NCBI GenBank assembly: GCA_964638245.1
Contig: CAZWZG010000053.1
Coordinates: forward strand, 1 to 17,476
Length of the DNA stretch: 17,476 nt
Direction of reading: 5' to 3'
DNA from: CAZWZG01 sp964638245
GTDB lineage: Bacteria; Pseudomonadota; Alphaproteobacteria; Rhodobacterales; Rhodobacteraceae
Shown: piece by piece, positions 1 to 8,414 of the stretch
Position numbering within the stretch: the stretch's first letter is position 1
How the letters are laid out: each line of letters starts with the position of its first letter
Notes under the pieces: model-generated
What the model was told of the DNA's origin: nothing
Databases searched by the model: none
What the model saw: the letters and a program-made list of their open reading frames with translations, nothing else
Position numbers and translations under genes: made by a program

Positions 1-2
1 AA

Positions 3-197
3 CTTGTTCTGACCGCTCTAACACTCACCTTGGGCGCCGGTATTGCGTCGGCAGGTCCACTGGATCGGCTTGAAGATCGCGTCGACCGCATCGAAAGCGT
101 GCTTGATCGAAATGGCATCGAACGCACCCCGCGTATCGATCGCGTCGAGCGTCGTTCCATCCGGTGGCGGTTCTGGAACACCGCGAACACCGAATAA
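3..197 (+). CDS. Small exported protein, 3' part only
   Basis: The reading frame is open from the window edge to a TAA at 195-197, giving 64 visible residues; the start codon lies outside the window. The visible N-terminal part is hydrophobic (LVLTALTLTLGAGIASAG) and ends in an A-S-A type cleavage site, so it is most likely the end of a Sec signal peptide. The mature part is only about 45 residues, highly charged, with Asp/Arg-rich near-repeats (DRLEDRVDRIE, then RIDRVERR), suggesting a short amphipathic helix, and ends in an aromatic patch (WRFWN). I recognise no family. A hairpin directly follows the stop. Being real is supported by the signal peptide, the frame and the terminator position; function is unknown. 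Confidence 0.55.
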   Translation, partial: LVLTALTLTLGAGIASAGPLDRLEDRVDRIESVLDRNGIERTPRIDRVERRSIRWRFWNTANTE

Positions 198-203
198 TGC
201 AAT

Positions 204-236
204 CGAGGGCGTGGGTTAGGGACATCCGCGCCCTCG
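204..236 (+). terminator. Hairpin after the small exported protein gene
   Basis: A perfect 8-bp stem, CGAGGGCG (204-211) with CGCCCTCG (229-236), encloses a 17-nt loop. An outer TGCAA (198-202) can also pair with TTGCA (245-249). It starts seven bases after the stop codon. There is no T-tract, so it may be a weak or Rho-assisted terminator or an mRNA 3'-end stabiliser. Confidence 0.35.
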
Positions 237-340
237 GTATACCGTTGCATTCGTCTAAGGCCATAAAATAAAACGGAATTTCTTTACTCTTTCGGGAAAT
301 ACCCTATGTTTGCGCACACTCCGTAAGCTTTGGCCCCAGC

Positions 341-1627
341 ATGTCCCAGATCGAAGACCACCCGCTCCGCTATTCCTTGTCCAACGAGTTGCACGCACGT
401 CCGTTTCCGGTGTTGGACGCTCCATGTCGTGCCGCTTATTTGGCAATCAAGCCGGAAGTGAATGCCTCCGCGCGAGATCGCGAAGCGGATCGTCAGCATC
501 TGATCGCGCTTCTGGACAGGTTCGGCGCACCACACCCTCAGCCCGGTGCCACCCATTACTTCGGAGAGATTGGGCGCCATAAGCTGAAATGGGAAAGCCA
601 TACGGAGTTCGTGACCTATACGATCTTCGCCGATGGTGTGGCCGAGCGACCCTTTGATGCGTCGACCTTCGCAGTGTTCCCAGAGGACTGGCTGAAGACC
701 GCCCCGGGCGTTCGGATCACATCCGCTTTGGTCCGTGTCGAAGCGATCAAGGACGAAAAGGCGATCCCGGCAAAGCTCGACGAATGGTTCGTGGCCGAAA
801 GCCTTGCCACCAGCCGGGTTGTCGACAACGAGGCGATCATTGCCGGGGATTTTCGCATCGATGAAGGCGGGCACGCGCGCTTTGCCGTTTTTGTGGATCC
901 CGGAACCGACAGTCGGCGTGTGGGACGCGTTGTGCAGCGCCTGTGTGAGATCGAGACTTACAAGGCCATGTCGATGCTCGGCCTCGCGCGCGTGCGCTCC
1001 ATGGGCAAGGAAATGGGCTCGATTGACGAGACGTTGACCCGGCTCATGGGCGATATGGCCGGCGATGCAGTTGCGCCAGAGGAGACTCTACAGTCTCTTC
1101 TCAGTATATCGTCCGAGCTAGAGAACATGATCGCTCTGTCGGCGTTCCGCTTCGGGGCTACGGGCGCCTATGAAGCCATCGTCAACCAGCGGATTGAGGT
1201 TCTTCGCGAAGTGCGCTTCGAAGGCCGCCAAACCTTTGGTGAGTTCATGATGCGCCGGTTTGATCCAGCCATGCGCACGGTCAAGGCCACTCAAGGCAGG
1301 TTACACGCGATGTCAGAGCGCGCCACTCGAGCAGGTAACCTTCTGCGGACGCGGGTTGATGTGGAACGCTCCGCCCAGAACCAGGACCTTTTGGAAAGCA
1401 TGGACAAACGCTCCGACCTCCAGCTTCGCCTTCAGAAAACGGTCGAGGGGCTGTCGGTCGTGGCCATCAGCTACTACGCTGTAAACCTTGTCACATACAT
1501 CCTCGGTCCAGTGGGTCAGGAGGTCGGCGTACCCGAATTGCTGGTCACAGCCCTTGCAACCCCGTTCGTGATCCTGCTTGTGTATGTCCTAGTCCGCAGA
1601 ATCCGACGCTCGATGGAGCGCGAATAG
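341..1627 (+). CDS. DUF3422 family membrane-anchored protein
   Basis: A 428-residue protein of the DUF3422 family, recognised by its N-terminal signature HPLRYSLSNELHARPF (residues 7-22). The biochemical role of the family is unknown. Residues 1-300 look soluble. Residues about 305-370 are charged and helix-rich, possibly a coiled coil. Two hydrophobic segments at the C terminus (about 371-391 and 398-418), followed by a basic tail (RRIRRSMERE), suggest a tail-anchored inner-membrane protein with the bulk in the cytoplasm. The ATG at 341 directly precedes the family signature; the ribosome binding site is poor. An AT-rich stretch with a -10-like TAAAAT lies at 264-269, without an obvious -35. 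The stop overlaps the Shine-Dalgarno sequence of the next gene, so the two are probably cotranscribed. Confidence 0.85.
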   Translation: MSQIEDHPLRYSLSNELHARPFPVLDAPCRAAYLAIKPEVNASARDREADRQHLIALLDRFGAPHPQPGATHYFGEIGRHKLKWESHTEFVTYTIFADGVAERPFDASTFAVFPEDWLKTAPGVRITSALVRVEAIKDEKAIPAKLDEWFVAESLATSRVVDNEAIIAGDFRIDEGGHARFAVFVDPGTDSRRVGRVVQRLCEIETYKAMSMLGLARVRSMGKEMGSIDETLTRLMGDMAGDAVAPEETLQSLLSISSELENMIALSAFRFGATGAYEAIVNQRIEVLREVRFEGRQTFGEFMMRRFDPAMRTVKATQGRLHAMSERATRAGNLLRTRVDVERSAQNQDLLESMDKRSDLQLRLQKTVEGLSVVAISYYAVNLVTYILGPVGQEVGVPELLVTALATPFVILLVYVLVRRIRRSMERE

Positions 1628-1635
1628 GAGGCCCA

Positions 1636-2790
1636 GTGCCCGTCCGCAACAGCATCGCCGAACGCCATGACGCCCACTCCGCGTGGCGACAGGATTTCCA
1701 TACGCATCCTGAGCTCATGTTCGAATTGCCGCGGACATCGGCGACGGTCGCGGAGAAACTGCGGGCCTTTGGTTGTGACGAAGTTGTCGAAGGGATAGGG
1801 CGCTCGGGCGTGGTTGGCGTGATCAATGGGCGCGGCCCGGGGCGCAGCGTCGGTTTGCGCGCAGATATGGATGCGCTTCCGATCCACGAGGCGACGGGCC
1901 TCGACTATGCCTCGACGACGCCGGGCAAAATGCATGCTTGCGGCCACGACGGTCACACCACCATGTTGCTGGCCGCGGCGGAATACTTGGCCGCAAAGCG
2001 AAACTTCACAGGCCGTGTCGTGCTCGTCTTTCAGCCCGCCGAAGAAGGCGGCGGCGGTGCGGCGGTGATGATGAAGGACGGCCTGTTCGATCGCTTCGAC
2101 GTCGACGAAATCTACGGCATGCACAACGCTCCGAACTTGGCGGCGGGCACATTCGCCATTCGTCCCGGCGCATTTTACGGCTGCGCCGATCAGATCAAGA
2201 TCGTCATTGAAGGCGAGGGCGGCCATGCGGCGCAACCCCACCAAACGATCGATGCCGTCGTGATCGCCAGTCATGTGGTTTTGGCCGTCCAATCGGTCGT
2301 CAGCCGCAAGCTTGACCCGATCGAAGAAGCGGTCGTTTCGATCACGACGATGAAAACGGACTCAACTGCTCACAATGTGATTGCGTCGGAAGTCGAAATG
2401 CACGGCACCGTGCGCGCCTTTGATGCCGCGACCCAGGACCGGATCGAGGCGGAGCTTAAACGCATCGTCGAAAAAACGGCCGAAGCCCACGGGGGCAAAG
2501 GAAAACTGATTTACTATCGTGGCTACCCGGCCTTGATTAATTCCAAGGCCGAGACCGAGTACGCCGCCGAAGCCGCAACGCGCGTCAGTGGGGCCTGTGC
2601 AGAGGCGCCCAAGATCATGTGGGGCGAGGACTTTTCTTACTTTCTGGAAGAAAAACCCGGTGCTTACATCTGGCTTGGCATCGGACCGTCTGCCCCGCTG
2701 CATCACCCGAAGTACAACTTCAACGATGCCGTACTGCCCATGGGCGCAAGCTGGTTCGTCGAAGTCGTCGAATCACGCCTCGCCGACTAG
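1636..2790 (+). CDS. M20D family amidohydrolase (hippurate / N-acyl-amino-acid hydrolase type)
   Basis: 384 residues, usual for M20D metallopeptidases (HipO, IAA-amino-acid hydrolase, AbgA-like), which cleave amide bonds of N-acylated amino acids using two metal ions. Visible motifs: HTHPELMFE (22-30), LRADMDALPI (74-83), MHACGHDGHT (99-108; ligands C102 and H104), QPAEEGGGG (133-141; E136/E137), YGMHN (160-164; H163) and a C-terminal LHHPKYNFND (H356/H357). The inserted dimerisation domain is about 184-296, with GGHAAQPHQTIDA. There is no signal peptide, so it is cytoplasmic. The start is GTG at 1636: GGAGG at 1627-1631 sits 4 nt upstream and overlaps the DUF3422 stop, which implies translational coupling. 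Substrate cannot be told from sequence; N-acyl amino acid deacylation is the general expectation. Confidence 0.9.
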   Translation: MPVRNSIAERHDAHSAWRQDFHTHPELMFELPRTSATVAEKLRAFGCDEVVEGIGRSGVVGVINGRGPGRSVGLRADMDALPIHEATGLDYASTTPGKMHACGHDGHTTMLLAAAEYLAAKRNFTGRVVLVFQPAEEGGGGAAVMMKDGLFDRFDVDEIYGMHNAPNLAAGTFAIRPGAFYGCADQIKIVIEGEGGHAAQPHQTIDAVVIASHVVLAVQSVVSRKLDPIEEAVVSITTMKTDSTAHNVIASEVEMHGTVRAFDAATQDRIEAELKRIVEKTAEAHGGKGKLIYYRGYPALINSKAETEYAAEAATRVSGACAEAPKIMWGEDFSYFLEEKPGAYIWLGIGPSAPLHHPKYNFNDAVLPMGASWFVEVVESRLAD

Positions 2791-3788
2791 CCGCCGGTGT
2801 GGGACATGTGACGGCTCATCTGGCCATCAGCGCGCTGGCGCGAATAGTCAAAATCATGCCCTTTGGGTTTCAGGGCAATCGCCGCGCGAATGGCGTCTTC
2901 GAGCGGCGCGTCGCTTTCCGAGGCACGCAGCGGTGCACGCAGATCAGCGCGGTCTTCCTGCCCCAGACACATGAAGATTTCGCCCGTGCAGGTCACGCGC
3001 ACGCGGTTACAGCTTTCACAGAAATTGTGGCTGAGCGGCGTGATGAAGCCGATCTTCTGACCGGTGTCCTCAACGCGCACATAGCGCGCCGGGCCGCCCG
3101 TCCGCTCGGGCAGGTCTGTCAGCGAAAACCGCTCTTCCAGAGAGGCGCGCAGGTCTTTCAAAGACCAATACTGGTCCAGACGGTCCTCACCGCCAATATC
3201 CCCCATCGGCATGACCTCGATGAACGTCAGGTCATGACCTTCAGACGCGCACCACTCGGCCAGTTTGAAAAGTTCGTCTTCGTTCGTCCCCTTCAGGGCC
3301 ACCGTGTTGATCTTGACTCGCAACCCGGCCTTTTGCGCCGCGCGAATGCCTTCAAGGACCTGTTCCAGGCGTCCCCAACGCGTCACGGCGGCAAACTTCG
3401 CCGGGTCCAGCGTGTCCAGAGAAACATTGACCCGCTTCACGCCAATCGCCGCCAGATCCGGCGCGAACCGCGCCAGTTGAGAGCCATTAGTGGTCAGCGT
3501 CAATTCCTCCAGCGCGCCACTGTCCAGATGCCGCCCCATGCCTCGGAAAAACGTCATGATGTCGCGCCGTACCAGCGGTTCGCCACCCGTGATGCGCAAC
3601 TTGGACACGCCCATGCGGATAAACGCCGAGCACATGCGGTCCAGTTCTTCGAGGGTCAGCAATTCCTTCTTGGGCAGAAACGTCATCTGCTCGGCCATGC
3701 AATACGCACAGCGAAAATCGCAGCGGTCGGTGACCGACAGGCGCAAGTAACTGATCGCGCGTTGAAAAGGATCGATAAGCGGCTCCAT
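2787..3788 (-). CDS. moaA: GTP 3',8-cyclase MoaA (molybdenum cofactor biosynthesis)
   Basis: A radical-SAM enzyme that, with MoaC, converts GTP to cyclic pyranopterin monophosphate, the first step of molybdopterin synthesis. The 333 residues carry all family hallmarks: N-terminal 4Fe-4S motif CDFRCAYC (C23, C27, C30), GGEP (68-71), a C-terminal second cluster motif C257-x2-C260-x13-C274, and the terminal Gly-Gly (HMSHTGG) needed for activity. Length and start agree with the family. No other moa or moe gene is in the window. Its TAG overlaps the TAG of the convergent M20 gene by four bases (CTAG). It is divergent from the lipoprotein gene, 104 bp away. Confidence 0.97.
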   Translation of the reverse strand: MEPLIDPFQRAISYLRLSVTDRCDFRCAYCMAEQMTFLPKKELLTLEELDRMCSAFIRMGVSKLRITGGEPLVRRDIMTFFRGMGRHLDSGALEELTLTTNGSQLARFAPDLAAIGVKRVNVSLDTLDPAKFAAVTRWGRLEQVLEGIRAAQKAGLRVKINTVALKGTNEDELFKLAEWCASEGHDLTFIEVMPMGDIGGEDRLDQYWSLKDLRASLEERFSLTDLPERTGGPARYVRVEDTGQKIGFITPLSHNFCESCNRVRVTCTGEIFMCLGQEDRADLRAPLRASESDAPLEDAIRAAIALKPKGHDFDYSRQRADGQMSRHMSHTGG

Positions 3789-3892
3789 TGCGGCACCCTA
3801 GGGGCGCAATCACACCCCCGCAAGGCCTGCCGCACCCGCTCACGGACGTGTCAGGAATGGACGCCTGCGCGCGGTCGCCTTAAGCTAAGCTT

Positions 3893-4378
3893 ATGCGCGT
3901 GATCTCAGTCCTATTTGCTCTCCTTTCCGTCTCAGCCTGTACGGCGGAGTTAGCCCCTTTTTCACGGCCCGAAGACGCGCCCGAACCGACGTCTGAAGGC
4001 CCGCTCAGTGCGATTGATCCGGCCCTTCTGGCACCGGCTCCTGACCCCTTGGCCACAACGGCCGATGCGCTCGACACAACGACCGAAGATCAACGAATCG
4101 AAGCCACGTCCATCGACGTGGCGGCGTCCGGGTTGATCGGGCAGACCGTCGCCAGCCTTGGTGACCCGACGCAACCAGGATTCTGGCTTGAAACCCCACT
4201 GGTCAGCACGCTCGTTGCAGGCGCCGTCGTGAACCCTGAAACCGGCGCGCGAGTTGCGGTCGACCTTCGTCCCATCGCTGCGCCCGAAGGATCCGGCAGC
4301 CGGATTTCCCTCGCGGCCTTGCGCGCGCTTGGTGCCACGCTCACCGATCTTGTCACGGTTGAGGTGTATCAGAACTAA
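3893..4378 (+). CDS. Putative lipoprotein
   Basis: 161 residues with a short signal peptide and a lipobox (LSVSAC, lipidated C16), so an outer- or inner-membrane lipoprotein. Residues 17-75 are rich in Pro, Ala, Asp and Thr and are probably a disordered linker. The C-terminal ~85 residues (from about ASGLIGQTVASLGDP) look folded and beta-rich, with alternating hydrophobics (FWLETPLVSTLVAGAVV, then VAVDLRPI). From memory, similar Rhodobacteraceae lipoproteins exist and some carry the doubtful name 'D-galactarate dehydratase'; nothing here supports that enzymatic role. No clear Shine-Dalgarno precedes the ATG. The gene converges on glmS, with a terminator and a Rhodobacterales-type intergenic element between them. 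Confidence 0.75.
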   Translation: MRVISVLFALLSVSACTAELAPFSRPEDAPEPTSEGPLSAIDPALLAPAPDPLATTADALDTTTEDQRIEATSIDVAASGLIGQTVASLGDPTQPGFWLETPLVSTLVAGAVVNPETGARVAVDLRPIAAPEGSGSRISLAALRALGATLTDLVTVEVYQN

Positions 4379-4386
4379 GCCGCGCG

Positions 4387-4423
4387 CCTTCTTCATCTGG
4401 CCAGAAATATCCCCGCCGGAGGC
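4387..4423 (-). repeat. Rhodobacterales-type intergenic element, copy B
   Basis: On the minus strand it reads GCCTCCGGCGGGG, then ATATTTCTGGCCAGATG, then AAGAAGG. It contains a perfect 10-bp palindrome TCTGGCCAGA (4396-4405). It has the same architecture (TATTT, central palindrome-like core, GAAGAAGG) as the element at 8461-8493. Both copies lie downstream of, and in the same sense as, the preceding gene (here glmS). From general knowledge such elements are frequent in Roseobacter-group genomes; the role is unclear. Confidence 0.5.
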
Positions 4424-4444
4424 AAAAAACTGCCGCGCAGCGGC
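4424..4444 (-). terminator. Intrinsic terminator of glmU-glmS
   Basis: On the minus strand GCCGC-TGC-GCGGC forms a 5-bp GC stem with a 3-nt loop (4432-4444). It is followed by AG and then six T (4424-4429). The hairpin begins at the last base of the glmS stop codon. It is a textbook Rho-independent terminator with no trailing 3' UTR. Confidence 0.8.
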
Positions 4445-6258
4445 TACTCCACGGTAACCGATTTCGCCAGATTGCGCGGCTGATCGACGTCCGTGCCTTT
4501 GGCAATCGCCGTGTGATAGGCGATCAACTGGGCGGGAATGGCGTATAGGATCGGTGTCGTGAAATCGGGCGAAGCAGGCATGGCCAGTGCCTTCCAAACC
4601 CCGTCGCCGCCCTCATCCAGGCCGGTCTGGTCAGAAACCAACACGACCTGACCACCGCGCGCCATCACCTCTTGCATGTTGGACACGGTCTTGTCGAACA
4701 GCGCATCGCGCGGGGCCAACACGATTACAGGCACATGGGCGTCGATGAGCGCGATTGGCCCGTGCTTCAACTCCCCCGACGCATAGCCTTCGGCGTGGAT
4801 ATAGCTGATTTCCTTGAGCTTCAGCGCGCCTTCCATGGCCAGTGGGTAAAGCGGACCGCGTCCCAGAAACAGTATATCCTGAGCTTCCGCCAACGACCGC
4901 GAAAGGGCCTCAATGACCGGCTCGATCGCAAGGGCCTGGCTCAGGCGTCCGGGCAGTGTCTTGAGGTCGGTGATATGTTCGCCAAGGGTTTGGGCATCCA
5001 GTGTGCCTCGATCCGAAGCCGCGCGCAGCGCCAGCGCGGCAAGGACTGTCAACTGGCAGGTAAACGCCTTGGTCGATGCGACGCCGATCTCAGTGCCAGC
5101 ATGGATCGGCAAGATCACGTCGCATTCACGCGCAATCGAGCTTTCCTCGACATTGACAACCGCGACCCGTGACGCGCGCTCGCCCACATGGCGAAGGGCC
5201 GCCAGCGTGTCGGCTGTTTCGCCCGACTGACTCACAAAGATCGCCAGCGTGTTGGGCCCGATGGGCGGATTGCGATACCGGAACTCCGAGGCGATATCGG
5301 CCTCCACGGGGATGCCCGCCATCCCTTCGAACCAATACTTCGCGATATCACAGGCGTAAAAACCGGTCCCGCAAGCGACCAGCAGGATGCGATCAATCTC
5401 TTTGAAATCGGGCAGAGCGTCGGGGAACGACAGGTTTCCGCCGTCAACGTAGGTCTCAAGCGCCTCGGCCACGACATGGGGTTGCTCGGCGATTTCCTTG
5501 GCCATGAAATGCTTGTGCCCGGCCTTTTCGATGCGCGCCACATCGACGGCAAGCTGCTTCACCGCCCGGTTGGCCCGCCGCCCTGCCGCATCGACAATCT
5601 CGACCCCAGCGCGGGTCAGCACGGCCATGTCGCCTTCTTCAAGATAGGTGACCCGGTCCGTCAACGGTGCCAGGGCAATGGCGTCCGAGCCAAGGAACAT
5701 CTCACCCTCTCCGTGGCCAATGGCGAGGGGGGAGCCCTTGCGCGCCGCGATCATCAGGTCGTCTTCACCCTCAAATAGGAACGCCAGCGCATAAGCGCCC
5801 TTTAGCCGGGCGATTGTTTTTTCAGCGGCCTCGCGCGGGGTTGCGCCCGCGTCCAGATAGGATTGCGCCAGCAGAACGATGGTCTCGGTATCGGTCTCGG
5901 TCTGGGCTGTGTAGCCATGCTCGGCCAAGGCCTGACGCAGCTCGCGGAAATTCTCGATGATCCCGTTATGCACGACGGCGACGCCGGGTGCCGCATGGGG
6001 ATGTGCATTTTGCACCGAAGGCGCGCCATGGGTCGCCCACCGCGTGTGACCAATCCCCGAGCGACCCGCGAGCGGTTCGGCCACAAGAAGGTCCGACAAA
6101 TTGTACAGCTTGCCCATCGCACGGCGCCGATCCAGTTGACCGTCTCGGACCGTTGCAATGCCCGCGCTGTCATACCCGCGGTATTCAAGGCGCCTGAGGG
6201 ACTCCAGAAGAAGCGGCCCAACCTCATGCGCGCCCAAAATGCCAACGATCCCACACAT
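4444..6258 (-). CDS. glmS: Glutamine-fructose-6-phosphate aminotransferase (isomerizing) GlmS
   Basis: Makes glucosamine-6-phosphate from fructose-6-phosphate and glutamine, the committed step to UDP-GlcNAc. 604 residues, normal for the family. The start is set by the class-II glutaminase N terminus MCGIVGILGAHEVG, where Cys2 becomes the N-terminal nucleophile after Met removal; a frame extension upstream to 6366 runs into glmU and is not used. HTRWATHGAP (71-80) is the glutaminase signature. Two SIS sugar-isomerase domains fill the C-terminal half, with SQSGETADT in the first and the canonical end NLAKSVTVE. The start lies 4 nt after the glmU stop, with an AAGGG-type ribosome site inside the glmU end, so the two are one operon. 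No glmS ribozyme is possible in so short a gap. Confidence 0.98.
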   Translation of the reverse strand: MCGIVGILGAHEVGPLLLESLRRLEYRGYDSAGIATVRDGQLDRRRAMGKLYNLSDLLVAEPLAGRSGIGHTRWATHGAPSVQNAHPHAAPGVAVVHNGIIENFRELRQALAEHGYTAQTETDTETIVLLAQSYLDAGATPREAAEKTIARLKGAYALAFLFEGEDDLMIAARKGSPLAIGHGEGEMFLGSDAIALAPLTDRVTYLEEGDMAVLTRAGVEIVDAAGRRANRAVKQLAVDVARIEKAGHKHFMAKEIAEQPHVVAEALETYVDGGNLSFPDALPDFKEIDRILLVACGTGFYACDIAKYWFEGMAGIPVEADIASEFRYRNPPIGPNTLAIFVSQSGETADTLAALRHVGERASRVAVVNVEESSIARECDVILPIHAGTEIGVASTKAFTCQLTVLAALALRAASDRGTLDAQTLGEHITDLKTLPGRLSQALAIEPVIEALSRSLAEAQDILFLGRGPLYPLAMEGALKLKEISYIHAEGYASGELKHGPIALIDAHVPVIVLAPRDALFDKTVSNMQEVMARGGQVVLVSDQTGLDEGGDGVWKALAMPASPDFTTPILYAIPAQLIAYHTAIAKGTDVDQPRNLAKSVTVE

Positions 6259-6262
6259 GGGC

Positions 6263-7600
6263 TTATCCCTTTGCCTTGAGTGCGCGAAGGCGCTTGAAGA
6301 ATGCAGCGGCGAAGCCGGGCTTGTTTTCCTGGCGCGCACGCGCGACTGCCATATCGCCCGCCTCAATGTCCTTTGTGATGACTGATCCTGTGGCGGTCAT
6401 CGCGCCATCCCCAACCGTGACCGGCGCCACCAGCATCGTGTCGGACCCGATAAAGGCGTCCTGACCAATCTCGGTGCGATGCTTGAACACCCCGTCATAG
6501 TTGCACGTCACGGTGCCTGCCCCGATGTTGGCGCGCGCGCCGATGTCAGCGTCGCCAAGATAGGTCAGGTGCCCGACCTTTGCCCCTTCGGCCAGAACGC
6601 TGTTCTTGATTTCCACGAAATTGCCTACCCGCGCGTCGCCGCCAATTTCGGCCCCGGGACGCAGACGGGCAAATGGCCCGACCGCAGCGCCTTCGGACAC
6701 ATGCGCGCCTTCCAGATGCGAAAACCCTTTGATCCGTGCACCGGACTCGACAGTAACACCGGGCCCGAAGAACACGTTTGGTTCCACAAAGGCATCGCGC
6801 CCGATCACGGTGTCGAACGAAAACCAGACCGTTTCAGGGGCAACGAGCGTCACGCCAGCGTCCAAGGCTTCGCGCCGCGCGCGCGCCTGAAACGCGGCTT
6901 CGGCGGCAGCCAGATCGGCGCGGCTGTTGACGCCCATGGTTTCGGCTTCGTTGCAGGTGACGACGGCAACACGCTTTCCATCCGCGCGAGCGAGGGCAAC
7001 GATGTCGGTAAGGTAAAACTCGCCGGCGGAGTTGTTGTTATCCACTTGTGCGCACAGTTCCATCAACCGCGCGCAATCCGCCATCACGACGCCGGAGTTG
7101 CACAGGGTGATCGCGCGCTCCGCTTCGCTGGCATCCTTGTACTCGACGATCCGGTCCAGCTGATCGCCATCCATGACCAAGCGCCCATACCGCGCCGGAT
7201 CGGCTGCTTCAAACCCGAGGATCACGACATCCGCGCCCTTGGCCCGCTCGGCTGCCATCGCTTCAAGCGTCTCGGGGCGAATGAAGGGTGTATCGCCGTA
7301 AAGGACGACGGCGTCGCCGTGCGCGTTCGCCAGCGCGTCTTTCGCGCACAGAACCGCATGGGCGGTGCCCTTGCGCTCGGTCTGTTCGACAGCGATGGCG
7401 TCGGTGTCCTCGAGCGCCTCAAGGACCGCATCCGATCCGTTGCCCAGAACGAGCACCCGATGATCCACTTCCAAGCCTTCGGCGGAGGCCAAGGCGTGGA
7501 CGATCATCGGTGCGCCCGCGATTTCGTGGAGAACCTTGGGCAAAGCGGATTGCATCCGTGTGCCGTCGCCCGCCGCAAGGAGGATAAGGTTTAGGGACAT
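6263..7600 (-). CDS. glmU: Bifunctional UDP-N-acetylglucosamine pyrophosphorylase / glucosamine-1-phosphate N-acetyltransferase GlmU
   Basis: Catalyses the last two steps to UDP-GlcNAc: acetylation of GlcN-1-P, then uridylyl transfer. 445 residues, close to the usual 450. The N-terminal nucleotidyltransferase domain has LAAGDGTRMQSALPKVLHEI (8-27, GxGTxM...PK signature) and YGDTP (101-105). A linker helix at about 228-248 leads into the C-terminal left-handed beta-helix with hexapeptide repeats (about 250-425), including the catalytic His344 in GHLTYLGDADIG and NIGAGTVTCNYDG (358-370). It is the first gene of a two-gene operon with glmS and is divergent from gph. Upstream GAG-containing ribosome site is weak. 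MurA and LPS enzymes use its product. Confidence 0.98.
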   Translation of the reverse strand: MSLNLILLAAGDGTRMQSALPKVLHEIAGAPMIVHALASAEGLEVDHRVLVLGNGSDAVLEALEDTDAIAVEQTERKGTAHAVLCAKDALANAHGDAVVLYGDTPFIRPETLEAMAAERAKGADVVILGFEAADPARYGRLVMDGDQLDRIVEYKDASEAERAITLCNSGVVMADCARLMELCAQVDNNNSAGEFYLTDIVALARADGKRVAVVTCNEAETMGVNSRADLAAAEAAFQARARREALDAGVTLVAPETVWFSFDTVIGRDAFVEPNVFFGPGVTVESGARIKGFSHLEGAHVSEGAAVGPFARLRPGAEIGGDARVGNFVEIKNSVLAEGAKVGHLTYLGDADIGARANIGAGTVTCNYDGVFKHRTEIGQDAFIGSDTMLVAPVTVGDGAMTATGSVITKDIEAGDMAVARARQENKPGFAAAFFKRLRALKAKG

Positions 7601-7708
7601 GGGGCACTGCTCGCCGTTTTCGTTCGTTAACGCCTTCTAGCGACTTCGAGCCAGCCTGCCTAGCGGCAAGGGTTTCACATGATCTTTCGCACGGTTACAA
7701 GAGCGGCC

Positions 7709-8377
7709 ATGAAGAGTGTGATTTTCGATCTTGATGGGACGCTGGCGGACACAAGTGGTGACCTGATCGCCGCAGCGAATGCGCGCCTTACGGCGCGCAA
7801 TGTCGCCCCGCTTGATCCCGTTGCCGATGCGGTCACGGCCTTTGCAGGTGGCCGAGCGATGCTGCGGCTTGGGTTGGAGCGGGCAGGGATGTCTGGTCAG
7901 GCGCTGACCGAGGTCGTGGACGTCGAGTACCAGCCGTTTCTTGAGGTTTATGCCACTCATATCGACCGCGAAACGCGGCTTTATCCTGGCGTGCGGGAAG
8001 CCGTCGCAACGCTTGAGGCTGCAGGGTATGCCATCGGGCTGTGCACGAACAAGCCAGTGGATCTGGCTGAAGAGCTCATGCAGCGCTTGGAGTTCCGTAC
8101 ACCGTTCACTGCGTTTGTCGGGGCAGGAACATTGCCGGTGCGCAAACCTGACCCGTCCATGCTGACCGAAACGCTGACGAGGCTTGGGGGAGCGGTCGAA
8201 CACTCGGTCCTGATCGGAGACACGATCACCGACCGGGACACGGCGCGGGCTGCTGGGGGCAAGGTGGTCTTGGTCACGTTTGGCCCGACCGGGCGCGCAG
8301 TAGCGGATTTAGCACCCGATGCGCTGCTTGATCATTTCGATGACCTGCCCGGTGTCGTGGATCGACTTTTGAATTGA
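7709..8377 (+). CDS. gph: HAD-IA hydrolase, phosphoglycolate phosphatase type
   Basis: 222 residues with all four HAD motifs: DLDGT (nucleophile D7, acid D9), T113 in LCTNKP, K146 in RKPDP, and GDTITD (D171, D175). The C1 cap (about 15-90) is helical. The overall pattern (FDLDGTLADTSGDLIAAAN) is that of Gph, which removes phosphoglycolate; related HAD enzymes with other substrates cannot be excluded. I chose ATG at 7709 because the motif then starts at residue 4, as in the family. A second ATG at 7679 would add ten residues and has a better Shine-Dalgarno (AAGGG 7668-7672, 6-nt spacer), so it is a real alternative. The gene is divergent from glmU and followed by several GC-rich hairpins. Confidence 0.85.
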   Translation: MKSVIFDLDGTLADTSGDLIAAANARLTARNVAPLDPVADAVTAFAGGRAMLRLGLERAGMSGQALTEVVDVEYQPFLEVYATHIDRETRLYPGVREAVATLEAAGYAIGLCTNKPVDLAEELMQRLEFRTPFTAFVGAGTLPVRKPDPSMLTETLTRLGGAVEHSVLIGDTITDRDTARAAGGKVVLVTFGPTGRAVADLAPDALLDHFDDLPGVVDRLLN

Positions 8378-8414
8378 GCGGAGCTCGGCCTGTAAGGCCT
8401 CGCCGATGAAAGAG

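Noticed and set aside
2619..3902. 427-residue frame antisense to moaA
   Set aside because: moaA is complete with all catalytic motifs; this frame has Arg/His/Gln-rich composition typical of an antisense shadow in GC-rich DNA and overlaps the M20 gene end.
6258..6300. glmS ribozyme/riboswitch
   Set aside because: The glmU-glmS gap is only 4 nt; there is no room for a ribozyme, which is also a trait of Gram-positive bacteria.
6259..6366. N-terminal extension of glmS into glmU
   Set aside because: GlmS must start with Met-Cys for its N-terminal nucleophile; the extension lies in glmU coding sequence.
6479..7594. 371-residue frame antisense to glmU
   Set aside because: It is a mirror of a full-length, motif-complete glmU gene and has no recognisable domain or ribosome site.
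7620..7634. Single GTTAAC as a CtrA half-site in the glmU-gph region
   Set aside because: Only one half-site is present without a TTAA partner at 6-7 bp, so it is not above chance.
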